NCBI RefSeq assembly: GCF_000359745.1
Contig: NZ_AQHN01000011.1
Coordinates: 62,001 to 126,000, forward strand
Length of the DNA stretch: 64,000 nt
Direction: 5' to 3'
DNA from: Rhizobium freirei PRF 81
GTDB taxonomy: Bacteria > Pseudomonadota > Alphaproteobacteria > Rhizobiales > Rhizobiaceae
The notes under the pieces were generated by a model. The model was not told the DNA's origin. It did not search any database and saw nothing but the letters and a program-made list of their open reading frames with translations. Shown here in pieces: positions 53,137-62,766 of the stretch (positions are counted from its first letter, which is position 1; every line of letters starts with the position of its first letter). The position numbers were made by a program, and so were the translations under genes.

Positions 53137-54120
53137 ATGACCGTTTTCCATCGCAATGAGACGCGCGAACCGCTTCCAGACGCTCTCAAGGGCGGGGTCG
53201 TCGCCATCGGCAATTTTGACGGCGTACATCGCGGTCATCAGTCGGTGCTCAGTCGCGCGCTGGAGATTGCGCGGGAACGCGGTGTTCCGGCCCTCGTGCT
53301 GACCTTCGAGCCGCATCCGCGCACCGTGTTCAAGCCGGATCATCCGGTCTTCCGCCTGACGCCGGCGCCGCTGAAGGCCCGCCTGCTGGAAGCTCTCGGC
53401 TTCAACGCCGTCATCGAATATCCGTTCGATCGCGCCTTTTCCCAGCGCTCCGCGGATGAGTTCGTTCACTCGATCCTCATCGATTGGCTGCACGCCTCCG
53501 AAGTCGTCACCGGTTTCGATTTCCATTTCGGCCACGACCGTCAGGGCGGCCCCGCCTTCCTGATGAATGCCGGCAGCCACAACGGTTTTGGCGTGACCCT
53601 GATCGACGCGTTCCGCGACGAAAATACCGAGGTCATCTCCTCGAGTCGTATTCGCACGCTTTTGGCCGAAGGGGAGGTGGCCCAGGTCGCCGGTTTGCTG
53701 GGCTATCGCTATACCGTTGAAGCGCCCATCATCGGTGGCGAGAAGCTTGGCCGCACGCTGGGCTTCCCGACCGCCAACATGCAGCTTCCGCCGGAAACAT
53801 CGCTGAAGGCCGGCATCTATGCCGTCAAGTTCCGCGCAGCCGATGGCGTCATCCGCGACGCCGTTGCGAGCTACGGCCGCCGTCCGACGGTGACCGACAA
53901 CGGTGCGCCGCTGCTCGAGACCTTCGTCTTCGATTTCAGCGGCGATCTCTATGGCCAAAACTGTTCGGTTTCCTTCTTCGGCTATCTTCGTCCCGAACTG
54001 AAGTTCGACGGCCTGGATCCGCTGGTCGCGCAGATCCGCAAGGATGAGGAAGAGGCGCGCACCTTGCTGGCCGGCGCCCGCCCGCTCAGCGACCTCGATC
54101 GGGTCATCGCGTTCGACTGA
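53137..54120 (+). CDS. ribF: bifunctional riboflavin kinase/FAD synthetase
   Basis: RibF phosphorylates riboflavin to FMN and adenylylates FMN to FAD. The 327-residue protein has an N-terminal FAD synthetase domain (GNFDGVHRGHQSVLSRA with the nucleotidyltransferase HxGH-type motif, GFDFHFGHDRQGG, and SSSRIRTLLAEG) and a C-terminal kinase domain (GRTLGFPTANMQLP, GIYAVKFRAADG, NGAPLLETFVFDFSGDLYG). It follows a HAD phosphatase by 16 bases. FMN and FAD are needed by flavoproteins in this window such as GlcDE and OYE. Confidence 0.96.
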   Translation: MTVFHRNETREPLPDALKGGVVAIGNFDGVHRGHQSVLSRALEIARERGVPALVLTFEPHPRTVFKPDHPVFRLTPAPLKARLLEALGFNAVIEYPFDRAFSQRSADEFVHSILIDWLHASEVVTGFDFHFGHDRQGGPAFLMNAGSHNGFGVTLIDAFRDENTEVISSSRIRTLLAEGEVAQVAGLLGYRYTVEAPIIGGEKLGRTLGFPTANMQLPPETSLKAGIYAVKFRAADGVIRDAVASYGRRPTVTDNGAPLLETFVFDFSGDLYGQNCSVSFFGYLRPELKFDGLDPLVAQIRKDEEEARTLLAGARPLSDLDRVIAFD

Positions 54121-54272
54121 TATTTCCAAAGTGGATGCTGTTCGAATACGGCACCTTGCCGTTTCGAGGGAAGCTCTCCGATTGCGGGTGTGCATCGACA
54201 CCGCCGACAAGCTGTTGAATTCGCGTCCGACAAGGGCCATTGTTCCGCGCCGGTTCTTGGGAGGAGCAATCG

Positions 54273-55649
54273 TTGACATTACGCAATCAGATTATTGCGC
54301 TCGCGCTCGTGCCTCTCGTTGTTTCGATCCTGGCAATTACCGCCTTCATTACCTGGCAGTCGACCAACCTCACCAAGAGCAATATCGAGACCTTCGAACA
54401 GAACATGCTGAAGGCGAAGGAAACGGAAATCGTCAATTTGACGGACCTCGCCGTGTCGGCCATTCAGGCGATCTATCGGGACGCAGCGCCAGACGACCAG
54501 GCCGCAAAGGACAAGGTGGCAGCGATCCTCACGTCACTTGAATACGGCCCGGACGGATACTTTTTTGTCTACGACTATGATGGGAACAACATCGTTCATC
54601 CACGTGAGGGATTTCGTAACGGGCGTAATTGGCTCGATTTGACCGATCCGGACGGTGACAGGGTCATAGCAGAACTCATCAAGACGGCAAAGGGCGGCGG
54701 AGGTCTGCACCAATACAAATGGGAGAAGCCCTCTACCGGCCGCATCGCCGATAAGCTCTCATTTGTGGTCGGCCTGGATAAATGGCACTGGGTTGTCGGA
54801 ACCGGTGTCTATCTGGACGATATTTTCACCCAGACTGCGGCCGCCAATGCCGCCATGCGGGCAAACATCAAAAGAACCTTCATCGTCGTCACTTTGATAG
54901 CCGTTCCTGCCGTTCTGGTCGTCTTCACGACCTGTATGCTGCTGACGTTCCGTGAGCGACGCATGGCCGACGGCCGGCTCAAGGAGCTGACGCAAAGGGT
55001 GATCGATACGCAGGAGGAGGAGCGCGCCCGGCTTGCCCGCGAATTGCATGACGGCGTGTCGCAGAATCTCCTCGGCGTGCGCTACGTCATGGACCTTGCC
55101 AACCGCAAGGTGCGAAACCAGGTCGATGATGCCGCCACGACGATCGAAAAGGGTGTTGAAGCGCTCAACAGCGCGATCAAGGACATCAGGCGGCTCTCGC
55201 ATGATCTTCGCCCCCGTGTGCTCGATGATCTCGGCTTGACGGCCGCGCTTACCGCACTCGCGAACAATTTCGCCGAACGGACCGGGATCGCAACCGAGAT
55301 CGAGGCCTCGGGCTTCACCAGTATGCTGAAGCCAGAAGCCAATACCGCGCTCTACCGTGTCGCGCAGGAGGCCTTGAGCAACGTGGAACGTCATTCCGGC
55401 GCGACAGCTCTTGCGATCAAACTTTGGAGCGATCGGGGGAGTGCACGCTTGAGAATTTCGGACAACGGCGTTGGTTTCGAGGGTGCCGGAGACGGCAAGG
55501 GCGGGCTCGGGCTCAGGAATATGCAGGAACGAATGGCGCATTTTCGCGGCCTGCTTCTCGTTCAAAGTACGGCCGACGGCACGACGCTCATTGCGATGCT
55601 GCCGAAATCGGCCAATGCTTCGCCAAGGGCAAAGGTGGATGCGGCATGA
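54273..55649 (+). CDS. mctS: sensor histidine kinase MctS (Cache domain, NarL-type)
   Basis: A 458-residue membrane kinase. Helix 1 is NQIIALALVPLVVSILAITAFI, followed by a periplasmic Cache-type sensor domain (about 30-190: EYGPDGYFFVYDYDGNNIVHP, LDKWHWVVGTGVYLDDIF). Helix 2 is TFIVVTLIAVPAVLVVFTTCM. The HisKA_3 box is ERARLARELHDGVSQNLLG with His259, and the ATPase domain has SDNGVGF and GLGLRNMQERM. I chose a TTG start at 54273 because GGGAGGAG lies six bases upstream; an earlier in-frame TTG at 54240 lacks one. In R. leguminosarum the MctSR pair is required for expression of mctP, so pyruvate or another monocarboxylate is the likely signal. Its stop overlaps mctR (ATGA). Confidence 0.88.
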   Translation: MTLRNQIIALALVPLVVSILAITAFITWQSTNLTKSNIETFEQNMLKAKETEIVNLTDLAVSAIQAIYRDAAPDDQAAKDKVAAILTSLEYGPDGYFFVYDYDGNNIVHPREGFRNGRNWLDLTDPDGDRVIAELIKTAKGGGGLHQYKWEKPSTGRIADKLSFVVGLDKWHWVVGTGVYLDDIFTQTAAANAAMRANIKRTFIVVTLIAVPAVLVVFTTCMLLTFRERRMADGRLKELTQRVIDTQEEERARLARELHDGVSQNLLGVRYVMDLANRKVRNQVDDAATTIEKGVEALNSAIKDIRRLSHDLRPRVLDDLGLTAALTALANNFAERTGIATEIEASGFTSMLKPEANTALYRVAQEALSNVERHSGATALAIKLWSDRGSARLRISDNGVGFEGAGDGKGGLGLRNMQERMAHFRGLLLVQSTADGTTLIAMLPKSANASPRAKVDAA

Positions 55650-56287
55650 AAAGAGACAGGATCAGCGTTCTACTGATCGACAATCATCCCGTGGTGCTCG
55701 ACGGACTGAAAGCCGTGCTGGAGACTTTCGACCACATAGAAGTGGTTGGGACGGCAAGCCTTGCGCAAATCGGCTTGGAGGTCGGTCGGCGGACGCTGCC
55801 GCAAGTGACCCTGATGGATATCAACATGCCGAAGCTCAGCGGCATTGATGCGATCGAGCTCTTCCGCCGGGAGCTTCCGGAGACGCGGATCGTGATGCTG
55901 TCCATGCATGATAGCCGCGAATACATCTCCTCGTCGATCATGCGCGGTGCGGTCGGATATATCCTCAAGGACGTTTCGACCGACGAAGTCGTCTGCGCCA
56001 TCGAAACCGTGGCGGCCGGCGGAACTTATTTTTCGTCCGGCGTTCACGACATATTGGTGGCGGACAAGGTACAAAAAGAGGCCGACCCTCTGACGCCGCG
56101 TGAGCGTCGCATTCTGGGCTTGATCGTTGCAGGCAGGAGCAATCGCGAGATTGCCGAAGAGCTTGAGATCACCCCTGCGACGGCGGAAACGCATCGCAAG
56201 AATTTGAAGAAGAAGCTCGGCATCGCAACGACGGCCAGCCTGATCCGCTATGCTCTTGATCATGGCATCGCAACGACAGCATTGTAA
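55646..56287 (+). CDS. mctR: response regulator MctR (NarL/FixJ type)
   Basis: A 213-residue response regulator. The receiver domain has VLLIDNHPVV (acid pocket), Asp58 in LMDINMPKLSG as phosphoacceptor, and Lys108 in GYILKDVS. The LuxR-type helix-turn-helix is at 148-195: LTPRERRILGLIVAGRSNREIAEELEITPATAETHRKNLKKKL. It overlaps mctS by four bases. The palindrome CTACCCA-CTTC-TGGGTAG starts seven bases after its stop and upstream of mctP, a good candidate for its binding site. NarL-type regulators prefer TACC-like half-sites, in agreement. Confidence 0.9.
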   Translation: MKRDRISVLLIDNHPVVLDGLKAVLETFDHIEVVGTASLAQIGLEVGRRTLPQVTLMDINMPKLSGIDAIELFRRELPETRIVMLSMHDSREYISSSIMRGAVGYILKDVSTDEVVCAIETVAAGGTYFSSGVHDILVADKVQKEADPLTPRERRILGLIVAGRSNREIAEELEITPATAETHRKNLKKKLGIATTASLIRYALDHGIATTAL

Positions 56288-56294
56288 CGCCCGT

Positions 56295-56312
56295 CTACCC
56301 ACTTCTGGGTAG
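56295..56312. promoter_or_regulatory. candidate MctR operator
   Basis: CTACCCACTTCTGGGTAG is a perfect 7-4-7 inverted repeat in the 267-base gap before the DUF3311-mctP transcript. It has TACCC half-sites of the kind bound by NarL/LuxR-type response regulators. No T-run follows, so a terminator is less likely. The rest of the gap shows no gene. Confidence 0.6.
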
Positions 56313-56554
56313 GTTCGAAGATTTCGCATCAGCTAATATCTTGTTCAGGCGGCGGACTCGCCGTAGGACTTTACCAGCGGCTGGCCTCAGGCGAGCCGTT
56401 GGGAGGAATTCACATTCGTTGGTCTGGCTCTGCATATCCAAAGCTCCTCGGCTTCGGCCCTCGAGCGCATATTGCAATCGCAGGCTGACGCACCCCTTCC
56501 ACTCTGACAACTGCAACAAGGTGGCGCGCAGACACCGCGTGAGAGGTATCGGAT

Positions 56555-56752
56555 ATGGACAAACGCTTTGGGACGGCGGCCTGCTGGCTGCTCGTCATTC
56601 CCTACATAGGCTTGCTTTGGGTTCCCTTCTACAACAGCCATGATCCGGTTCTGCTCGGGTTCCCCTTCTTCTACTGGTATCAGCTGGCCTGGGTGCCGAT
56701 CACCGCCACCCTGACGTGGATTGCCTATCGGAGCATGCGCAATGACGACTGA
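56555..56752 (+). CDS. DUF3311 small membrane protein
   Basis: A 65-residue protein with two transmembrane helices (TAACWLLVIPYIGLLWVPFY and YWYQLAWVPITATLTWIAY). This is the DUF3311 family, which occurs directly upstream of sodium/solute symporters in many bacteria. It overlaps the mctP start by 11 bases. Its constant pairing with SSS transporters suggests an accessory subunit like YhdT or YhjB, but this is not proven here. Confidence 0.9.
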   Translation: MDKRFGTAACWLLVIPYIGLLWVPFYNSHDPVLLGFPFFYWYQLAWVPITATLTWIAYRSMRNDD

Positions 56753-58217
56753 GATCGATACGACCGCACTCGCCGTCTTCATCTTCTTTTTGGCGCTCGT
56801 CACGGTCATGGGCTTTGTCGCCGCCCGTTGGCGCAGACCGAAGACCCTTGCCCATATCGACGAATGGGGCCTTGGCGGACGCACCTTCGGCACCTGGATC
56901 ACCTGGTTCCTCGTCGGCGGAGATTTCTACACGGCCTACACCGTGATCGCCGTCCCGGCTTTGGTCTATACGGTCGGTGCCTACGGCTTCTTCGCGCTGC
57001 CCTATACGATCGTCGTTTATCCCTTTGTCTTCATGGTCATGCCGCTTCTCTGGAAGCGCGCGAAGGATCATGGCTATGTCACGGCGGGCGACGTGGTGCA
57101 CGGCCAATACGGCTCGCGTGCACTCGAATTGGCGGTTGCGCTCACCGGCGTCATCGCCACCATGCCCTACATCGCGTTGCAGCTGGTCGGCATGACCGCG
57201 GTGTTCAAGGCGCTCGGGCTTCATGGCGAACTGCCGTTGGCAGTGGCCTTCATCATTCTGGCGCTCTATACCTATTCGGCGGGCCTTCGTGCCCCGGCGC
57301 TGATCGCCTTCGTCAAGGATATCATGATCTACATCGTGGTGATCGCCGCCATCGCGCTCATCCCGGCCAAGCTTGGCGGCTACGCCAATGTCTTTGCCGC
57401 GGCCGATGCGGATTTCAAAGCCAAGGGGGCGGGTAGCCTGCTGCTCGGCGGCAACCAGTACGTCGCCTATGCGACGCTGGCGCTCGGCTCGGCGCTTGCG
57501 GCCTTCATGTATCCGCACACGCTGACCGGCATCTTCGCGTCCAACAGCGGCAACACCATTCGCAAGAATGCCGTGCTGCTGCCTGCCTATACGCTGCTGC
57601 TCGGCCTGCTGGCCCTGCTTGGCTATATGGGCCACGCTGCAAATCTGAAGCTGGAAAGCGCCAATGATGTCGTTCCGGCGCTGTTCCAGACGTTGTTCTC
57701 GAGCTGGTTTGCGGGCTTCGCTTTCGCAGCCATCGCCATCGGCGCCCTCGTTCCCGCTGCCGTGATGAGCATTGGTGCCGCCAACCTCTTCACCCGCAAC
57801 TTCTGGAAGGCCTACATCGATCCGCAGGTTTCCGATGCCGGAGAGGCAAAGGTCGCCAAGATGACCTCGCTCATCGTCAAGATCGGCGCGCTTCTCGTCA
57901 TCATTTTCCTGCCGACACAATTCGCGCTCGATCTCCAGCTTCTGGGCGGAATCTGGATCTTGCAGACGCTGCCGGCTCTGGTCTTCGGCCTCTATACCAG
58001 ATGGTTCCGCGCGCCCGCGCTGCTTGCCGGCTGGGCAGTCGGCTTCTTTGGCGGCACCTATCTCGTCTGGGATGCCGGCTGGAAGCCGCTGCATATGGTT
58101 CCCCTCGGTGAAGCCGGCTTCACCGTCTATACGGGGTTGATCGCGCTTCTCGCCAACGTCGTCGTATCCGTCATCATCAACGCAGTCATGCCGGCACGGG
58201 CGGCAGCACGGGCCTGA
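56742..58217 (+). CDS. mctP: monocarboxylate transporter MctP (SSS family)
   Basis: A 491-residue sodium/solute symporter with about 13 helices. In R. leguminosarum MctP takes up lactate, pyruvate, propionate and similar acids, and also alanine. Typical stretches are EWGLGGRTFGTWITWFLVGGDFYTAYTVIAVPAL, RAKDHGYVTAGDVVHGQYGS, YPHTLTGIFASNSGNTIRKNA and PAAVMSIGAANLFTRNFWKAY, which match MctP. The ATG at 56742 overlaps the DUF3311 gene and has GGAG upstream. Upstream mctSR and the palindrome at 56295 suggest inducible control. A terminator follows. Confidence 0.93.
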   Translation: MTTEIDTTALAVFIFFLALVTVMGFVAARWRRPKTLAHIDEWGLGGRTFGTWITWFLVGGDFYTAYTVIAVPALVYTVGAYGFFALPYTIVVYPFVFMVMPLLWKRAKDHGYVTAGDVVHGQYGSRALELAVALTGVIATMPYIALQLVGMTAVFKALGLHGELPLAVAFIILALYTYSAGLRAPALIAFVKDIMIYIVVIAAIALIPAKLGGYANVFAAADADFKAKGAGSLLLGGNQYVAYATLALGSALAAFMYPHTLTGIFASNSGNTIRKNAVLLPAYTLLLGLLALLGYMGHAANLKLESANDVVPALFQTLFSSWFAGFAFAAIAIGALVPAAVMSIGAANLFTRNFWKAYIDPQVSDAGEAKVAKMTSLIVKIGALLVIIFLPTQFALDLQLLGGIWILQTLPALVFGLYTRWFRAPALLAGWAVGFFGGTYLVWDAGWKPLHMVPLGEAGFTVYTGLIALLANVVVSVIINAVMPARAAARA

Positions 58218-58236
58218 TCGGATCGACCTTCGACCG

Positions 58237-58265
58237 GCCGCAGGCGGAAACGCCTGCGGCTTTTC
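58237..58265 (+). terminator. terminator after mctP
   Basis: GCCGCAGGCG (58237-58246) pairs perfectly with CGCCTGCGGC (58251-58260) across GAAA, followed by TTTTCTG. Confidence 0.88.
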
Positions 58266-58513
58266 TGTGGGCAGTTGCGACGGTTTCCTCTTCCTTTTCG
58301 TGGAAAAAACGCCTATGAACCGGCGATCATGACCCAATTTCGGCTGAGCCTATCGATACGAATTATTGGCCCGGCCTTCCGCGCGCTTTGAGCTGCCGGA
58401 AGGTCCGGGTTTCCGGCGCCCGCTCCCAGGGCGCTTCCGCCGCCGAAAATCCCCATATGGCTGCGCCAGATGAGGCGCAAGACGCCCGAGACACCGAGGC
58501 AATTGTCACGACT

Positions 58514-61396
58514 ATGACCGATACCGCTGAAAAGATGGATTACTCCAAGACCCTTTACCTGCCGGAAACCGATTTTCCGATGCGCGCCGGGCTGCCCCAG
58601 AAAGAGCCGGAGCTGGTGAAGCGCTGGGAGGAGATGAATCTCTACAAGAAGCTGCGTGCTTCCGCCGCCGGCCGCGAAAAATTCGTCCTGCATGACGGCC
58701 CGCCCTATGCCAACGGCCACATCCATATCGGCCATGCGCTGAACAAGATCCTGAAGGACGTCATCACCCGCTCGTTCCAGATGCGCGGCTATGACAGCAA
58801 CTATGTTCCGGGCTGGGATTGCCACGGCCTGCCGATCGAGTGGAAGATCGAGGAAAAGTACCGCGAAAAGGGCAAGAACAAGGACGAGGTTCCGGTGAAC
58901 GAGTTTCGCCAGGAATGCCGCGACTTTGCCGCCGGCTGGATCAAGATCCAGTCCGAGGAGTTCAAGCGCCTCGGTATCGTCGGTGATTTCGACAATCCCT
59001 ATCTCACCATGAACTTCCATGCCGAATCCCGCATCGCCGGCGAACTTCTGAAGATCGCTCGTACCGGCCAGCTCTATCGTGGTTCGAAGCCGGTCATGTG
59101 GTCGGTGGTCGAGCGCACGGCGCTCGCCGAAGCCGAAGTCGAATATGCCGACGTCGAGAGCGACATGATCTGGGTGAAGTTCCCGGTGGCCGAAGGCTCT
59201 GCACATCTTGCCGGCGCCTTTGTCGTTATCTGGACGACGACCCCCTGGACCATCCCCGGCAACCGCGCGATCGCCTATTCCTCGCGCGTATCCTATGGGC
59301 TTTACGAAGTCACGGACGCCGCCAACGACTTCGGTCCGCGTCCCGGCGAGAAGCTGATCTTCGCCGACAAGCTCGCCGAGGAAGCCTTCGCCAAGGCTAA
59401 GCTGCAGTACAAGCGCGTGGCCGACGTCACTGCCGCCGATCTGGCGGCTCTCATCTGCGCCCATCCGCTGGCAGCGCTTGGCTATGGCTTCAAGGTGCCG
59501 CTGCTCGACGGCGATCACGTGACCGACGATGCCGGCACTGGCTTCGTGCATACCGCACCCAGCCACGGTCGCGAGGACTTCGATGCCTGGATGTCGCATT
59601 CCCGGGCCATCGAAGCGCGCGGCATCTCGTCCACCATCCCGTTCCCGGTCGATGACGCCGGCTTCTACACCGCGGATGCGCCCGGCTTGGAGGGTGGCCG
59701 CGTCATGGACGACAACGGCAAGAAGGGCAACGCTAACGAGCTGGTCATCAAGGCCTTGATCGAAGCGAACATGCTGTTTGCGCGCGGCAGGCTGAAGCAT
59801 TCCTACCCGCATTCCTGGCGGTCGAAGAAGCCGGTCATCTTCCGCAACACGCCGCAATGGTTCGTCCATATGGACAAGGACTTTGCGGATGGCTCGACGC
59901 TGCGTTCGCGCGCCTTGAAGGCCATCGACGACACTCGTTTCGTGCCGGCCGCCGGCCAGAACCGCCTGCGCGCCATGATCGAGCAGCGCCCGGATTGGGT
60001 GCTCTCGCGCCAGCGCGCCTGGGGCGTGCCGATCGCGATCTTCGTCGACGAGCACGGCAACATCCTGCAGGATGATGGTGTTGACGCCCGCATCCTCGAA
60101 GCCTTTGAGCAGGAAGGCGCCGATGCCTGGTTCGCGGAAGGTGCGCGCGAGCGCTTCCTCGGCGAAAAGGCCAAGGAACCCTGGACGCAGGTCATGGATA
60201 TCCTCGACGTGTGGTTCGACTCGGGCTCGACCCACACCTTCACGCTGGAAGACCGCCCGGACCTGAAATGGCCGGCGGACGTCTATCTCGAAGGCTCCGA
60301 CCAGCATCGCGGCTGGTTCCATTCGTCGCTGCTGGAAAGTGCGGCGACCCGTGGCCGCGCGCCGTACGACACGGTCGTCACGCACGGCTTCACCATGGAC
60401 GAGCAGGGCCGCAAGCAGTCGAAGTCGCTCGGCAACGTCGTCGCGCCGCAGGACGTGATGAAGGACGCCGGCGCCGATATTCTGCGCCTCTGGGTCATGA
60501 CCACGGACTATTGGGAAGACCAGCGCCTCGGCAAGGCCATCATCCAGACCAATGTCGATGCCTATCGCAAGCTGCGCAACACCGTCCGCTGGATGCTCGG
60601 CACGCTGGCGCACGACAAGGGCGAAATCATCGCCTATGCAGACATGCCGGAGCTGGAGCGGCTGATGCTGCACCGTCTCGCCGAACTCGACGAGCTGGTG
60701 CGCGAAAGCTACGACGCTTTCGATTTCAAGCGCATTGCCCGCGCCTTGATCGATTTCGCCAATGTCGAGCTTTCGGCCTTCTACTTCGACGTTCGCAAGG
60801 ATGCGCTCTACTGCGATGCCCCGTCGAGCCTGCGCCGCCGCGCTTCGCTCGCCGTCATCCGCACGATCTTCGATTGCATGGTGACGTGGCTGGCGCCGAT
60901 GCTGCCGTTCACCACCGAAGAAGCGTGGCTGTCGCGCAATCCGTCGGCGACCTCGGTTCATCTCGAGCAGTTCGTTGCCGTATCAGCCGAATGGAAGAAC
61001 GAAGCGCTGGCGGAGACGTGGAAGAAGATCCGCGCCGTGCGCAGCGTCGTCACCGGTGCTCTGGAGATCGAGCGTAAGGATAAGCGCATCGGCTCCTCGC
61101 TGGAGGCCGCCCCGGTCGTCTACGTTGCCGATCCGGAGTTGCTGAAGGTGCTCGAAGGACAGGATTTCTCGGAAATCTGCATCACCTCGGGCATCACCAT
61201 CGAGGCTGGCGAAGGCCCGGCGGATGCATTCCGTCTCGACGATGCCGCCAAGGTCAGCGTGTTGCCGAAGCTTGCCGAGGGCCGCAAATGCGCTCGCTCC
61301 TGGCGCATCACGATGGATGTCGGCTCGGACCCGGCATACCCGGATGTGTCGGCGCGCGACGCTGCGGCGCTGCGCGAACTCGCGGCTGTAAACTGA
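58514..61396 (+). CDS. ileS: isoleucyl-tRNA synthetase
   Basis: IleRS charges tRNA-Ile in the cytoplasm and edits misactivated valine. The 960-residue protein has the class I motifs: HIGH as [27 protein letters not shown] as [15 protein letters not shown], and the CP1 editing domain with [15 protein letters not shown] and [12 protein letters not shown] chose the start [13 protein letters not shown] at 58514, the form usual in rhizobia; the frame is open back to 58388 and the ribosome-binding site is weak. The C-terminal region ends without a zinc-finger motif, as in many alphaproteobacteria. Confidence 0.96.
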   Translation: MTDTAEKMDYSKTLYLPETDFPMRAGLPQKEPELVKRWEEMNLYKKLRASAAGREKFVLHDGPPYANGHIHIGHALNKILKDVITRSFQMRGYDSNYVPGWDCHGLPIEWKIEEKYREKGKNKDEVPVNEFRQECRDFAAGWIKIQSEEFKRLGIVGDFDNPYLTMNFHAESRIAGELLKIARTGQLYRGSKPVMWSVVERTALAEAEVEYADVESDMIWVKFPVAEGSAHLAGAFVVIWTTTPWTIPGNRAIAYSSRVSYGLYEVTDAANDFGPRPGEKLIFADKLAEEAFAKAKLQYKRVADVTAADLAALICAHPLAALGYGFKVPLLDGDHVTDDAGTGFVHTAPSHGREDFDAWMSHSRAIEARGISSTIPFPVDDAGFYTADAPGLEGGRVMDDNGKKGNANELVIKALIEANMLFARGRLKHSYPHSWRSKKPVIFRNTPQWFVHMDKDFADGSTLRSRALKAIDDTRFVPAAGQNRLRAMIEQRPDWVLSRQRAWGVPIAIFVDEHGNILQDDGVDARILEAFEQEGADAWFAEGARERFLGEKAKEPWTQVMDILDVWFDSGSTHTFTLEDRPDLKWPADVYLEGSDQHRGWFHSSLLESAATRGRAPYDTVVTHGFTMDEQGRKQSKSLGNVVAPQDVMKDAGADILRLWVMTTDYWEDQRLGKAIIQTNVDAYRKLRNTVRWMLGTLAHDKGEIIAYADMPELERLMLHRLAELDELVRESYDAFDFKRIARALIDFANVELSAFYFDVRKDALYCDAPSSLRRRASLAVIRTIFDCMVTWLAPMLPFTTEEAWLSRNPSATSVHLEQFVAVSAEWKNEALAETWKKIRAVRSVVTGALEIERKDKRIGSSLEAAPVVYVADPELLKVLEGQDFSEICITSGITIEAGEGPADAFRLDDAAKVSVLPKLAEGRKCARSWRITMDVGSDPAYPDVSARDAAALRELAAVN

Positions 61397-61402
61397 AGAA
61401 TA

Positions 61403-61440
61403 TTACCGGGTGAATTGCCTTTGCGGCACTCATCCGGTAA
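61403..61440 (+). other. hairpin after ileS
   Basis: TTACCGG (61403-61409) and CCGGTAA (61434-61440) flank further pairing (GTGA/TCAT, TGCC/GGCA). It lies seven bases after the ileS stop and may end its transcript, although no long T-run follows. Confidence 0.45.
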
Positions 61441-61530
61441 AAGCTGCCTGAAAATGGCCTGATTTTTACGGCAGTTGCCGTCGAATGGGGTCCTGTTAAG
61501 TTTATTCCGGCATGGCTGGGAAGGGTTTTC

Positions 61531-62160
61531 ATGAGAGCGATGCATAGCGTTCGTGTCGGCGTCAGCCTGGCGGCACTTGTGATTGGCTGTGGCGTGATGT
61601 CCGGTTGCCTCAGCAGCCCGACTTACGGCACCGACAAGACGGCTGGCACGCAGCTTCTGGACGATATCGGGGACATGGCTTCCATCTCGGCCGCAACGGC
61701 CAAGGACAAGGGTGTAAAGTATCCGAATCGCCCCGGCTTGGTTGTGGCTGGCGATAAGGACAATCTGGCCGCGCCGCAGCAGTCGCTGGCAAGCAAGGAC
61801 AATCCGGCTTGGCTGGAATCGCCTGAAGACGCCCGCAAGCGTCTTGCCGAAGAAGCCGACCAGAAGAAAAACGACGTCAACTATCGCTCGCCGCTGGCTC
61901 AGGCCGACAGCGCCAAGAGCCAGATGACCGAAGCGCAGCAGACGGCGGCCTATCGCGCCGCGCGCCAGGATCAGGCAGGCACCTACATCGACCGGCGCCG
62001 CTATCTGATCGACCCGCCGCAACAATATCGCCAGGTTTCCGACCCTGCCGCCCTCAACGATGTCGGCGAGCCAGAATCGAAGAAGGAAAAGAAGCGCAAG
62101 AAGGATGCGGAGGCCGCGCAGCAGACCAACAACAGCAGTTGGTGGAAGCCCTTCCAGTAA
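61531..62160 (+). CDS. putative lipoprotein
   Basis: A 209-residue protein with a lipoprotein signal peptide: hydrophobic SLAALVIGCGVMSG followed by the lipobox VMSGC with Cys26. The mature part is hydrophilic and probably disordered, with a Lys/Glu-rich segment ESKKEKKRKKDAEAA and a conserved SWWKPFQ end. It resembles short alphaproteobacterial lipoproteins of unknown role found after ileS; no function can be named. It should be anchored in a membrane on the periplasmic side. Confidence 0.8.
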   Translation: MRAMHSVRVGVSLAALVIGCGVMSGCLSSPTYGTDKTAGTQLLDDIGDMASISAATAKDKGVKYPNRPGLVVAGDKDNLAAPQQSLASKDNPAWLESPEDARKRLAEEADQKKNDVNYRSPLAQADSAKSQMTEAQQTAAYRAARQDQAGTYIDRRRYLIDPPQQYRQVSDPAALNDVGEPESKKEKKRKKDAEAAQQTNNSSWWKPFQ

Positions 62161-62235
62161 GCAATTAGCAGAGCGGCGGCTTACAGCGTCCTTAACGCGT
62201 CTTGAAAGACTCGTAACGCTGCAAGCCGCCGCTTT

Positions 62236-62694
62236 TCAGTCTTCGGAGCGTTTCGATTGAAAGAAATCTCTGAGGATGTCGGCGGACGCCGTTTCCCCGA
62301 TGCCTGAGTAGACTTCCGGTGCATGATGGCAGGTCGTTTGATTGTAAAATCGCACGCCATTGTCGACAGCGCCGCCCTTTGGGTCCTCGGCGCCGTAATA
62401 GAGGCGGCGGATGCGCGCAAACGAAATGGCGCCAGCGCACATGGTGCAAGGCTCCAGCGTAACGTAGAGATCGGCGCCGGTAAGTCGCTCTTGCCCCAGT
62501 TCCTCGCAGGCCAGGCGGATGGCGACGATTTCGGCATGGGCGGTGACGTCGTTGAGCTCGCGAGTGCGGTTGCCGGCCTTGGCGATGATGGTGTTGTCAA
62601 GCACGAGAACAGCGCCGATCGGCACTTCGCCACGCTCGCCGGCGCTGCGCGCTTCGGCCAAAGCAAGCTCCATGAAAAGATTTGTAGCCGCCAT
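62236..62694 (-). CDS. tadA: tRNA-specific adenosine deaminase TadA
   Basis: TadA deaminates A34 to inosine in tRNA-Arg(ACG). The 152-residue protein carries the zinc-dependent deaminase motifs HAEIVAIR (His53, Glu55) and EPCTMCAGAI (Cys83, Cys86). The C-terminal VRFYNQTTCHHAPEVYSGI follows the usual pattern. It is divergent from an rluB-like pseudouridine synthase gene, the common order in rhizobia. Confidence 0.95.
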   Translation of the reverse strand: MAATNLFMELALAEARSAGERGEVPIGAVLVLDNTIIAKAGNRTRELNDVTAHAEIVAIRLACEELGQERLTGADLYVTLEPCTMCAGAISFARIRRLYYGAEDPKGGAVDNGVRFYNQTTCHHAPEVYSGIGETASADILRDFFQSKRSED

Positions 62695-62766
62695 TCAAGA
62701 TTTTCCACTTAACCGCAGGGGCGCGACCTGATAGGAACACGCCTTAAAAATTCAGGCAAACAACAA

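Noticed and set aside
56700-58337. 545-codon minus-strand frame opposite mctP
   Set aside because: It is antisense to mctP, has an Arg/Asp/Gly-rich translation and runs through the mctP terminator.
58313-60961. 882-codon open frame on the minus strand opposite ileS
   Set aside because: It runs antisense to a clear ileS. High-GC codon bias creates long antisense frames, and the translation has no family resemblance.
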